From Plectosphaerella cucumerina (Eukaryota; Ascomycota; Sordariomycetes; Glomerellales; Plectosphaerellaceae): a stretch of DNA of 64,000 bases. Of this stretch, positions 24,180-35,294 are shown in pieces. The stretch is taken from positions 186,001 through 250,000 of the forward strand of contig JAGPXD010000003.1 in the NCBI GenBank assembly GCA_020746995.1, in the 5' to 3' direction. The notes under the pieces were generated by a model, which was not told where the DNA came from, did not search any database, and saw nothing but the letters and a program-made list of their open reading frames with translations. Both the position numbers and the translations under genes were made by a program. How positions within the stretch are numbered: the stretch's first letter is position 1; each line of letters starts with the position of its first letter.

Positions 24180-25236
24180 CGTGGAAATGACGTGGTTCTT
24201 GCTCCTGAGACACGGTAGCGTCAAGAAGTCGGGTCGAGTCGTGGACCACGTCGGGGGCCGAGGGATTGCGGCAGAAACAAGCCAGCAGTCCTAAGGCAAG
24301 AGGACACAGATAACTGTCGGCAAGTCGAATTAGGGGGAATGTGCGGTAGGTGAAGTCGTAGGCATATAGCTGGCGACAAGGCTGCGAAAGCTGCGTGATG
24401 ACGAAGCTCCCACGACTTGTCCAGCTTGCTTCTGGGAAAGAGTGGAGGAAACGGGGTTGGACAGCGAGCGGGTGGATTGGTTTGGGCATCGACTGCGGGT
24501 GAGTGAGGTGGCTGTGGCTGGCGCGCCACCTCGGTGTTGCGCAGGCAGCCTGGATGTATCCACAACGTGTGGTTCACGGTGTTCCTGATTTAGCGCCCCG
24601 ATGCATGAATGTGACGGGCCAGTACCCGGTATGCAACTAACAAGTTTCGGTGTAAGGGCCAGACTTCTTCCACCATGGTCACACTCACAGCAAGTGAAAG
24701 GATGGAAGGGAACGTTCTATAATGACCTATGGACATGGAGTCACAACGGAGTGTGGTGGTGAAATCACTGATATGAAACCTAGTACTACGTAGCTTGGGG
24801 TGTGGCACGACGTTACTTTGAATGGTGTCTGGGACAACAGCCAAACAAACACTTTAACTCTCTCATGCCGTGTAAATGAAACTCAAAGTTTCCTGTGTCG
24901 CCTGAATCTTCCTTAAATATCATATTTTCTGCATTGGAAATATTGTTTCTAAAGTGAAAAAGCCAACTTCACCAAACTCAAACCACAACCAAAGCCACCA
25001 GGGCTGATTTTCGAGGCGGGCAAAATACGCCTAAACCGTCCACCAGCCACCACGCCCTTCATCACAACGCAATTACATCACCAATGGTCACGCGGCAATA
25101 GCAGGTCAAGATGGAGCGCAAAAGGCTGTATATTTCAAAAGGGTATCGTTCCCAAACTCCTGAAAAATATGACTAAACAACAAATAAGAAAATGTACCAA
25201 AGCCAAAACCAACAACATCGCCATCTCTCGCCTCTT
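24180..25236. promoter_or_regulatory. PAN1 promoter and 3' flank of the LRR gene
   Basis: 1,057 bp between tandem minus-strand genes. The left part should be the PAN1 promoter and leader. The 24840-25170 part is noticeably A/T-richer (ccttaaatatcatattttct) and fits the 3' UTR and polyadenylation zone of the upstream LRR gene. No independent gene is visible. Confidence 0.45.
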
Positions 25237-28200
25237 TCACTCCTTGCCAGCCCCCTCGCTGCCATCTTGCAGCTTTGCGTCCAGTGTGACGCCGGCTGCG
25301 TCAGGCGAGACTGAGATCGCATTGATGACAGCCTCGTCGGCGACCCATTCTGGTGGTGTCGGTAGGCCCGGGGAACTGGTAGGCGACTCGGCCGTAGGGC
25401 TCTCCATGACCTCGTCGCGGGTGACGTGATGAGGGGCACTCCCTGGGGCCTCCAGTTTGTCTACCGCCTCCAGGGGCGGGGTGATGGGCTCCTGAGCGGC
25501 CTGATGGCTCGCAGGCGATGAGGGAGTCGTTTGGCTAGCGCCTTGGTGAGCCATCGCCAGGCCGCCAAAGAGTACCGGCAAACCCGCCGCATAAGACATC
25601 GAGGGGTACTCGGCCATCGCAGAGGACAACCCATCAGCGTCCGCGGCTGCAGCAGCGGCCCGATTGCGTTCCAATATCTTCTCGCTCTCTTCCATCTTCA
25701 CCGTCCATTGACTCCTCAGCTCGTGGACCAGCGCCTTGCTTGCATCCTCAGCGAGAGCGTCCGCGGCCTTTGCAGCGGATTTGGACGACCGCCGGCGACG
25801 GTGCTCGGGTTCCGATGGGTAAAGGATGACCTTCTGCATGCTGTTTCTGATCGTCTTGTTCAGTTCCGCTTCAGAGAACGGGCAGAACTCGCGGATGGAC
25901 ACGTTCTTTTCCAGGCTTCGAACCATGTGCGTCAGGTTGGACAGGTTGAATCCGTTCTCCTGCACATCCAGAGTCTGCAGCGTCTGATTTGCGGCAATGG
26001 CGCTGGCCAGATCGCCAATGTTGATGTTCAGCTTCTGGTTTCGGATGCGAAGGTGGCGAAGCGTCGTGTTCTGAGAAAGGCCGGCCAGGGCCTGCGAGAA
26101 ACCCAGACCGAGTTGTCCCTCGTCGAGTTTGGCAGAGAATCCGGAGTAATCCAGATACTGAAGCGACCTGTTGGTCGCGAAGAACTCAGAAACAGCAGCG
26201 CAGGCGTCCTCACTGACTTGACCGGGCGTCGCTGTCCCGACCAGACTGAGCAGATCAATGGTGTTGTTAACCGCCAGCGCTTGGATGAGCTTGATGTAGT
26301 TCTCCTCTTCCCTGTACTCCACCATGTCGGCGAACAGGGCCTTTGGGCCGTAGTTGCAGGCGATGGCGCTGGTGAGATCGTCTCCTTCGACCTCAAGGTA
26401 GTTTCCGCTGATGGAGCAGACTAGCTCTCGACCCTGGCCCATGCTTCGAAAAAGGACAGCAGCCATTGATCCTGTCAGACCGCAGTTGTTCAGGTCGACC
26501 CGTCTCATGTAATCAGATTCAGGCATTGCGAGATAGGTTGCGAGAACATTGACGGTCTCCTCGCTCAGCTGGATTTCGAGCATCAGCGCGCTGTTGAGGG
26601 GTGCACGCGAGAATATGCACTGACCTTGATGTCGGAGAGATCCAGCTCCTCCAGCTGCCAACTCATGATGGTTTCATCCCAGAACATGAAGTCAGTGAAC
26701 TGGCTCAGGCAGTTTCCAGCGATGTTAAGCTTCCTGAGACGGGAGAAATGAGCGAGGCCGTTCCGGATGACGACCAAGTCGAGGTTGCCCATGTTTCGGG
26801 ATGTGTTCAGAACCTCCATGGTGTTCCCCTGCTGTGGCAAGGCGTCCCAGATCTCGCCCAGGCTACGTTCGTCGAGATTGCAGTGGGAAATGTCAAGCTC
26901 TTTCAGAATACCGGGGATGCAGAGAGCGGACGCTACAAGCCTGTTAGCTATGCGACTTGACCAGATTTCGGGAGGAAGCCATACCAAGCTCATCAACCTC
27001 GGCCGCGGTCAAGGGGTTGCCGCTGAGGTTGAGAGAATCGAGCGGAATGTTTTGTGTCCGAAGGAGCAAAAGAATCGCTCGAGCCACTTCCATCTGCGGA
27101 AGAGGGGTCGCTGTCGAAGGTGGCTGGAAGCGAGAGGGAACCGACCTGCTCCGGAGCGAGCTGAGCACATTGGTCAAGTCGATCCTTCGAATGGAGCCCG
27201 AAGTGAAGGCCAAGGCGTGGAGTTCCTGGAACAGAATCGGCGAGGTGCGCACAATGTCGCTGTGAATATTGTCAAGAACCAGTCCTGTAAGCGTCAATAC
27301 AATGCTCATCCCACGCAGCTCAGACTCGCAGACATACCATTACGGGACACATCGGCAACAGAATCGCTGTACTGTGGCAGATCATACCATCCACAAAGAG
27401 GGCCGAAGTCGACATCCTTGAAGGACAGAGAGCGGAAGTAATCGTTGTAGCGCAGGGCTTTCAGGACTGCCAGGAGCTGGAACTTCCCATAGCCACTGGC
27501 TGACGACGAAGGGAGCAGACGGAACTCGGGGTTGTGGTCTCTCCTCTCGCACTTCCAGCTCACAGTCCAATCCGGGGGCTGGCAGTTGTAGGAGGCACAG
27601 TAGGCCTCGAGTGTTCTCTTGAGACCACCAAAGTCCTGCCCTTCTGGGAGATGGAGCTGCGAGGTGAGGCCTCGGATATCGAAAATGTCCCGCTGAAGTT
27701 GCTGGGGCCATGCTGGCTTGACAGCCCTGTCAGCCTTCATGAAGGTCATGACGATCTCTCGGTACCAGCGGCTTGCAAGCTCCAGACGCTTTTCCTGCTC
27801 ACACGGCATCCTATGCAACATCAGTACTGCAAACGAGATCGTTTGTACAGAAAACAAACCTGTATCCAACGACAAAACGTTCTTCGTGCGGCACCATGGT
27901 TGCCTTGAGGCGGATCAACGACGTCAGACCAAATATGGTGGTCTGCACATCCAAGTCCTGCGGAGCCTTGTACACCGACGTTTTCCCAACCCTGATCAGA
28001 TAGCATTTGTTGTGACCGAGAAGCAGGTAGCAGGATGATGTGTCTCTGGTCTTTTTCGACGTTTCGGTGGCTTCGGCCTTTGCCTTTGGCGGGAACACCC
28101 TCTGGATGACGGGGAAGATGTCGAGGGGGCTGCCCTTGCAAGCAGTCTCTTCCTTTGATACGATTGCGTGTATACGACTTTCGACATTCGGAGCAACGAT

Positions 28201-29049
28201 TCCTTCCGAGACACCTGGCTTCCCGACGGCGAACTCGCGGAGAGCACGGCGGATTTCTTTGATCCACTCGTCCCTCTCCTGCGGCATGCCGAAGAACAGT
28301 TTGATATTGGCCCATGAGACGGCTGGGGCCGCATCGGCCCACCAGACATCGATGCCAAAGTGTGGGCTGGAGCCTTCTTCCTTGAATATGTTGATAATGC
28401 GCGAGAAGGGAATTTCGAGTCTTGATTCGGACGATCCCGTCTCTTGGGTGAGCGAAGACACGGTGGACGACCGGCTGAGGCGGTGGGAAGAGGCGAGATC
28501 GGGAAAGGTCGACTTGGCGGCCTCGATGTTGCCGAATTTGACCAGACAGTCTTCGGCAAGCACGAGATATTCGGACCGTGACTTCCAGAGCTTCGAGTCG
28601 CACTTGAGCGGGCCATGCTTCAAGATCTTCATGCCAGAGAGTTTGCAGGAGGTGTCGGACATCTGCGAGCTTGTCGTGGAGTCCTTGGATGCCCTGCGGT
28701 TGATACGGTGGAATATGGATGATCCATGAGCTGGTGTCTTGTGGAGGACCTTTCGAGGAGGAGTCTGCGGCCTGGCAGGAGCATTGTCGGACGCAAGGTC
28801 GAGTGACGAGGTGCTGCTAAAGGTGCGGAAGGTTTTGGCCAGGAAGCTGCCGCGCTTCTTGGTCGCTGCCAACGAAGGGGCAGAAGAGCTGGGTCGGAGC
28901 TCGACAGCGTTCTGGAGCTCGTCTTCCCTGGACGGCACACCAGTCTCTAGACGAGGCTGAAAGGTCTGATCGGCCACCGCAGGCGGCGGCGGCATCTTGG
29001 ACAGCCTGTGAGGACGGCGATGGTGGGAGGAGAACATTGTCGTCGACAT
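25237..29049 (-). CDS. PH-like plus leucine-rich-repeat protein, CARMIL-like
   Basis: Five exons (29049-27860, 27810-27338, 27284-26985, 26932-26625, 26568-25237) join to 1200 residues. The N-terminal 120 residues are basic and Ser/Thr-rich. A PH-like region follows (about 125-400: MKILKHGPLKCDSKLWKSRSEYLVL, later SSCYLLLGHNKCYLIRVG). From about 560 to 1020 there is an array of ribonuclease-inhibitor-type leucine-rich repeats (LDSLNLSGNPLT, LKELDISHCNLDE, LEELDLSDIKL, LQTLDVQENGFNL). The C-terminus is Ala/Ser/Pro-rich. PH-like domain followed by LRRs is the layout of CARMIL proteins, which bind membranes and uncap actin filaments; I infer that relation from architecture, not from a capping-protein-binding motif, which I did not find. 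Intron ends were fixed by frame continuity; the last acceptor (CCAG at 26571-26569) keeps DIK|LSEE in phase. The start could also be one of two nearby in-frame ATGs. Confidence 0.75.
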
Positions 29050-31752
29050 GATCGTACACAATGATTTCGGGCAGGGACAGACGAGAAGCCCAAGGGGCAA
29101 AGGGCAGGCCCTCTGTGACCGACGAGGTCAAGTAGGAAAATGTCAGGCCATGAAGCGATCTCACATCCGTGGCCGGAAGCGGGCAGTAGAAATGGAGCGG
29201 GAGGAATGAACGGCCCTATCTCCAACAGCTGTCAAAACGGGGGCAGCTTTGGATCGATGGAGGCGGCGGGGAATGGACGGTGGCTTCGGGTCCGCGGGGT
29301 AACGATGGGCGTAAGCGTGTGGGCTGGGAGGCTTGCTGAAGGTTCAGAAGCTTACAAGACCTAAAGGCCAAAAGCGTCCAAATCCAGGAGAGCACGAGAT
29401 GAGGGAGGAGCTTCAGGAGTTTTAGGGGGGGGGGGGAGGAAAGAGGAAGCTAAGAATCTACGTGCTGCCGTGCAGACGAACCACTCCTTGAAAGTTACGT
29501 ATGTCCGCCTCGCCGGCTGCCCCCTAGTCAACCGGAGACGGGGATGCCGGGAATCTTGGATGACGGGTGGCTTGGCTTTACGAGGAGGGGAGTGCACAGA
29601 GTCTCAGTCTCCCAGTCTCCTCCGGGGGATGAGGAGGGGCATGGGAAAGGTGTGTTTTGCGGTGCCAGCCTGCCATTTCCGCTAGGCTGGGCAACGAGGC
29701 ACGGCAACATCTTTGATGCAGATATGATGTTATGGAACCCCATCCTGTTTTCGAACGGGACCGCATGCGGCCAATGAGACGGGCCGCGGGGGTTCCTGAG
29801 CTCGCTGCCGAGACCAGGGAGATGCACGGATCGCCAATGGGGAGACAGCAAGCACGGGAAGGTCTAGGATGCGCCGAGCACCACGCCGCTAGCGATGTCG
29901 CCAGCCCAGTGCCCACCCACCCACGCCGCAGGCCGCAGGCTTCGGGCAGCTCGGTGCACCACTGATGGCCGGGCGGGCTGTCCTCCTTGCCTCCTCAGCC
30001 TGTCAGGGGCCCCCGGGGAGAGAAGGCCAGCGCTATCTCTCAGCCACCGCGGGACCGGACTGGAGATACGTGGTGCGAGCTGGCGTGGGCTTCCTAGCGT
30101 GCTGGGGTGTCAAGAAACTTGTATGACGCTGAGGGCATTTCCCGACCGCCGATGCTGAGCTGATGCTGGTCTGCCCTGGCTCCGGGGGGCTGATGACAAG
30201 GACCATCTTGGTGTGTTTGACCATCATCGTACTCAGCTGCTTGGCGGCATGTCCCGGTGCTGGAAATATCACCCGAGGTGCCACTTCTTGCTAGGCAGCT
30301 GCAGTGGTCTGTCTTTTCCTTTTGAAAAGGGGGCTCATATCGTATGGTGATCCCGGTAGGCGGACCCTCAGATGAGATTCTGCGGCGGCATCTGCCGTGA
30401 TTCCGAAGGCGATTGCGTATCGTAGCGCCCTGTTTCTCGTGATGCTCGCCCATCAATTGAAAAGAAGGGGGCTTGTAGTATAGTCGAAACATGCAAGGAA
30501 CCCTCTCCCACTGGCTGGCGTGCGTAGAAATGGCCCGACCACAGGGGTTCCCGTGGTTGAGAGATACGGATACGAAGCGATAGGGGCCCTCGTGGGCGGC
30601 GGACACTCTCGTAAGCCCACCGCAGGCAAGCAGCAAGCTCGCTCCCATCCTCCGAGCAGTCCACGTGCGTGGCTTGCCATGCCCTTCCCCCCCTGTCGCC
30701 ATTCCTTTTCGTTTCGATCTTAGTACGCAACCGTGTGGAGGTCGACGGGGCGATTCGAGAAATGGCGGCATTGGAATGTTTCTCCGCCAGGACCTTCGAT
30801 GACTTCGTTGGATGCGGCGGGGCCTACCCGATCTGCTGCAACGCCTCGTAGTACCCTCGCGGTCGAACTGCCCGGGGGTGAGACACTTTACCGCGACTAG
30901 TCTCTCATCGAGGTGCAGGTGAACAACATTCCTGCTGGGTGGACATTCCATGTGGACAAGGTCCATTGCCACTGCTCGAGCTTCCGTCGTCGTCGTTCTG
31001 CGATCGATGCTCCAAGCCACAGGCAACGAAACCGCTCGCCAGGGCGGCTGCATGCGATGTGCAGGCTTGTCGTCAACTTCCAAGGTGAAAACAGTCAATG
31101 CCAAGGCATTGGCAAGCCCGCCGTCGCATTTTCCACTGCAACATGGAGCTCTGGTCCTGCTCGGCATCAGTAGCGCATTGAAACCCCGCGGCTCGCTTCC
31201 CGGATTGGACGCTTGGAGCTATCGACTCTTGCGGCTGTTTGTCCGAGGTCAGGCGGGGATTTGGGATCTGGCAGTGGGAGCTTGATCGGACGGGCAGAAT
31301 GGCAGCAAGATGCAGCCATCCGTCTTGGATTACACTTTTGGCGCGGCCCCATCGCTTAGTCAGAAACAAGCATCCGCAACTCCTTCCCGTCCCTGAGGGT
31401 TCAAACGGCGGGGTCGGAGCTTCCTCTTATCTTATCGCCAGCCGTGCCCCGAGATAGGCGATAGCGTCAAGAGCTTCGGCTCACCCAACGGTAAATTTCC
31501 CCCGACACCGAATGCCGTGCCATTGTTGACCGCCTGGATCCGACGAGACCAAACCCTCGTGGCAGAATCGAGACCGCAACATCCCGCGCGCCAATTTGCA
31601 TCGTACGATCCCTTGCATCCTCGCTGCCCCAAGCCGTTCTCCTCAAGGGTTCTCCTCGAAGACCGGAATCCCGCTGCTGGCCCGCCTTCAGACCCCTCCA
31701 CCACCGAACCCATATTTTTGTTGAGACCACCGAGTCTGGGAATAGCCTCAAG
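29050..31752. other. Divergent intergenic region, LRR gene / CBR1
   Basis: 2.7 kb between two divergent start codons; promoters and leaders of both genes lie at its ends. A run of 12 G occurs at 29425-29436. A 357-codon ATG-initiated open frame runs on the minus strand (31167-30094), but its composition is Arg/His/Cys-rich and it matches no family I know, so I do not call it as a gene. The final 300 bp before CBR1 are C-rich on the plus strand, typical of a leader. Confidence 0.5.
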
Positions 31753-32853
31753 ATGTCCGAGCCACTGTCATCCCGCAAGTACTTTGACGCCGTCTATATC
31801 CCGGTCGGCCTGATCATCGTCGGTGTCATCATCGTCAAGAGGGAGTGGACTCCTTACAGCGTCGTCCTCGCTCTCGCCCTGGGCGGTTGGAAGTTCCTCA
31901 GCCTCCGTGAGTTAACTCCGAGCCTTCACCCTGCCTGTCGCAAAGACTAACCACTCCTCATCTATGCACAGAGGTCAAGAAGGTCCTCAAGCCCAACGAG
32001 TTCCAAGAGTTCGAGCTCAAGGAGAAGACCGTCATCTCTCACAATGTAGCCATGTAAGCCGCTCGCACGCTTCCTCGCAAACCGTCCCTCACTGACGAAC
32101 AACTCCCAGCTACCGTTTCTCCCTCCCCTCCCCGAACTCGGTCCTCGGACTTCCCATCGGCCAGCACATTTCCATTGGCGCCGAACTGCCCCAACCCGAT
32201 GGCACCACCAAGGAGATCGTGCGCTCCTACACTCCCATTTCGGGTGACCACCAGCCGGGCTACTTTGACCTGCTCATCAAGTCTTACCCCACGGGTAACA
32301 TCTCCAAGCACATGGCTTCCATGACGGTCGGCCAGACTCTGCGCGTCAAGGGCCCCAAGGGCGCTTTCGTCTACACCCCCAACATGGTCCGTCACTTTGG
32401 CATGATTGCCGGCGGCACTGGCATCACCCCCATGCTGCAGGTCGTCCGCGCCATCATTCGCGGCCGGGCTGCTGGCGACAAGACCGAGGTTGACCTCATT
32501 TTCGCCAACGTCACCCCTCAGGACATTCTGCTCAAGGAGGATCTTGATGCGCTCGCCAAGGAGGACAGCGGCTTCCGGGTCCACTACGTCCTCGACAAGC
32601 CCCCTGCGGGCTGGACCGGTGGCGTTGGCTATGTCACCCCCGAGATGATCACTGTAAGTTGCGCGCCTTTAAATTGTGTGTCTGCGTCGCTAACCACCCG
32701 TAGCAATGGCTCCCCAAGCCTGCCCAGGACGTCAAGCTTCTCCTTTGTGGCCCCCCTCCCATGGTCAGCGCCCTGAAGAAGACCGCAGTTACCCTCGGCT
32801 TCGAGAAGGCTCGCCCTGTCAGCAAGCTCGAGGACCAGGTGTTCGCCTTCTAA
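31753..32853 (+). CDS. CBR1: NADH-cytochrome b5 reductase 1
   Basis: Four exons (31753-31906, 31972-32053, 32110-32653, 32704-32853) encode 309 residues. A hydrophobic N-terminal anchor (about 15-48, [15 protein letters not shown]) is followed by the FAD-binding domain with RSYTPIS at about 116-122 and [10 protein letters not shown], and the NADH-binding domain with [10 protein letters not shown] at about 179-188 and [10 protein letters not shown] near 278. It ends in VFAF, like other members. The enzyme passes electrons from NADH to cytochrome b5 in the ER or outer mitochondrial membrane for fatty-acid desaturation, sterol synthesis and, in fungi, Dph3-linked diphthamide synthesis. The anchored short form fits Cbr1 rather than mitochondrial intermembrane Mcr1, which carries a presequence. 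Confidence 0.93.
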
Positions 32854-33178
32854 GCGATTGCAGTGAGCACCTCACGCGACAATGGTTCTCAACAATTTTC
32901 TAGTGGGTTCTCACACGTAAGAAATCCATAGTAGTAGAGCGCCGTAGTCGGACTGGCCCCTCCAATGCAAGAACAAGCATCGCAATTGTCCCGTGCTTAG
33001 CCGCACGGTGCAGCCAACCGGGTGATTACATAAGCGAGAGTGACGTACTGCCGCCTGTAGCAGTTTTATTTTGGAGTACTACGAGACGCGACCTCCAAGC
33101 GGCCAGGCAACCACCAGCACAACAACCTGCCCACCTGTCGACGACCTGTGTGCCATCTCCCCAGCCGATTCTCTCAGG
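32854..33178. other. Tandem intergenic region, CBR1 / SPP2
   Basis: 325 bp holding the 3' UTR of CBR1 and the promoter and leader of SPP2. Nothing else is visible. Confidence 0.5.
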
Positions 33179-34252
33179 ATGACAGACAAGACGCCTTCTA
33201 CTGCGCCGCGCATCGCCATCTCCTTTGGGACCAGCTCCAACACTGCCAAGAACGCAACAACATCCAAATCCAAACCACCGTCAAGCTTGGGCAAACGCTC
33301 GCGACCGAGCGCACTGGGCCACAACTCTGATTCCGACTCGGACAGCGGCTTCCACAGGAATGGGCGCCATGAACAGATTACAGAGATCGGAGGAGACAAG
33401 CCGGAGAGGAAGCGCGCCAAGGAGCTGGTGATCGAAAGGCAACAGAACCGTGACTGGAAGTCCGAGCTTCGCGCCAAACGCGGCAACGGAAAGAACCTCC
33501 TCCCTCCGGAAGTGCAGGCACAGCGAAGAAGCGAGGGTGTCGACGCCGCAACCACGGAGCCCGCCGACCCAGAGAAAGAGATCCAGTGGGGACTTTCTGT
33601 CAGAAAACGGAAGACCAACGATGAGGCGCGGGACGAGAACATACCTCCCTCGCCAGCCAGGAATGGTTCTTCGAGCAACAATGTCGGCACTAGCAGCAAC
33701 GGCGACTCGGAGCCGGCACAAAAACCAGATGAAGACCAGGAGGCCATCGACGCCCTGATGGGGAAGAAGAGGAAAGATGCGGACACCCACACAATTCCAC
33801 GCACCGAAACAGATGCGTACCGCGACGACGTCAAGCAGCGCGTGGGCGAGACCTCGACACTGGAAGACTATGAAGCCATACCGGATGGTGAATTCGGTGC
33901 TGCTCTGTTGAGAGGCATGGGATGGGACGGCAAGATGCGAGGGCCGAAATTGAAGGCGTCTGAGGAACGACGACAGAACCAGCTCGGCCTGGGCGCCAAG
34001 AAGCTCAAGGACGCAGAGGACCTGGGGCAATGGGACCACGGCGGGCGAAAGAAGGATTCTCGGCCACCTCGGCTGGCCGACTACCGTCGTGAGGAGGAGA
34101 AGAAGAAGGCCGAGCGCAAGGAGCGCAGGGGCGACGGGTACCGGGAGGAAAGGGATCGAGACCGTCGACGGGATGACCGGCGATATGACGACTACGACCG
34201 GCGGCATCGCGACAGCCACAGGGATCGTGATCATCATTCATCACGGCGATGA
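33179..34252 (+). CDS. SPP2: Pre-mRNA-splicing factor SPP2 (G-patch protein, GPKOW family)
   Basis: A single exon of 357 residues. The start MTDKTPSTAPRIAISFG resembles the conserved N-terminal motif of Spp2/GPKOW proteins. The middle is charged and low-complexity, with a possible nuclear signal (KPERKRAKE). The G-patch lies at about 232-255 (YEAIPDGEFGAALLRGMGW), the form seen in Spp2, which binds and activates the DEAH helicase Prp2 for the first catalytic step of splicing. The C-terminal 60 residues are Arg/Asp/His-rich (RDRRRDDRRYDDYDRRHRD), an RD/RS-type tail common in splicing proteins. The open frame extends upstream to 33071 but without an ATG. Confidence 0.88.
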   Translation: MTDKTPSTAPRIAISFGTSSNTAKNATTSKSKPPSSLGKRSRPSALGHNSDSDSDSGFHRNGRHEQITEIGGDKPERKRAKELVIERQQNRDWKSELRAKRGNGKNLLPPEVQAQRRSEGVDAATTEPADPEKEIQWGLSVRKRKTNDEARDENIPPSPARNGSSSNNVGTSSNGDSEPAQKPDEDQEAIDALMGKKRKDADTHTIPRTETDAYRDDVKQRVGETSTLEDYEAIPDGEFGAALLRGMGWDGKMRGPKLKASEERRQNQLGLGAKKLKDAEDLGQWDHGGRKKDSRPPRLADYRREEEKKKAERKERRGDGYREERDRDRRRDDRRYDDYDRRHRDSHRDRDHHSSRR

Positions 34253-35294
34253 AGCCCCGGGTCCGACGGTCGGATCGACGACACGGCGAATCGACCTAGC
34301 ACACTCGACAACCTCTCCCGTCAACTCTCGGTGGCGCCTCATATTGGAGCGAAGGGCCTGTGGTCCTCGTGTTTGTCACATGTGGCGAGCCTGGCGTGAA
34401 CCCAAATAACCTTTTGGATTGTTTCTGCAAAGTCGAAGGTTGACGATGATTGAACGCCACAAAAGACGGAGGTCATTCGGTCGAGCCGTCAGCGAAGGTG
34501 TCTTCAAGTTGTCACCTTGAAACACATGTCGGACTCAAACCACGGAAGGGAAAGACACTGCCCGGTAGAGATATTCAGTGCTCGTTGGCCATCCATCCAG
34601 AGACAGCCCCTTTTCTCCTCCACAATTCAACATTGTCGTGCACGTGCCCTGTACGAAGCACACCTAGAACGCTTCCATGGTTCGGTACATGGTTCGGTCT
34701 GGACACGCCCGAACAACGCCACCATTCGCGACGCTACCCCTCCGTTGTCACGATCTCTTTCTTTGCGTTTGGGTGGCCGACATTGCACTCGATGGCACAG
34801 CTGTCGTTGACGGCAGATCTTGCTTCTTATGCCTAAAGGGACCTACCTATCTAAGTAATGGTATCCAGAGGTGCCGTTGAGAACGTGGTCTGTACTTAGT
34901 CGCTGATTCGGGCAGACTGCTTGGTCATGTACTGTCATAGACGAGACCGAGAAGGCACCCCCGGTGGCTTCCTGCCGCTCCAGATCCGCCACCTCGCCAT
35001 GATTACTACCCGTCGTCACGGTAAGTTTGGTGGCAGGAGCAACTGGCATCATTGCAGAAGCTTGAGCCATGTGGCTTCTGCGGCCCCTCATTGCTCGGCA
35101 TTAAAGCGATGCCCAGGTCCATCGACGTCAAACATGTTCCCATTTCCTACAAGCACACGTCGTCGGCCTCTCCCCAGCATTGCCAGCCGGAGGAAGAGTT
35201 GCATATCATCTCTCCGCGCTTCGCTCTATCTCTACTCTGGCCCTCCAGTATCTGTTACAGAGCTGCTATACCCCTCCCTCCCTCCTTCAAGACC
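34253..35294. other. Intergenic region, SPP2 / sugar transporter
   Basis: 1.04 kb holding the SPP2 3' UTR and the transporter promoter and leader. The frame of the transporter stays open upstream, with an ATG near 35109, but the residues there are not transporter-like, so I treat it as leader. A cctacctatctaagtaa motif at 34845-34860 belongs to the short CTACCT-type motifs scattered in this window. Confidence 0.45.
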
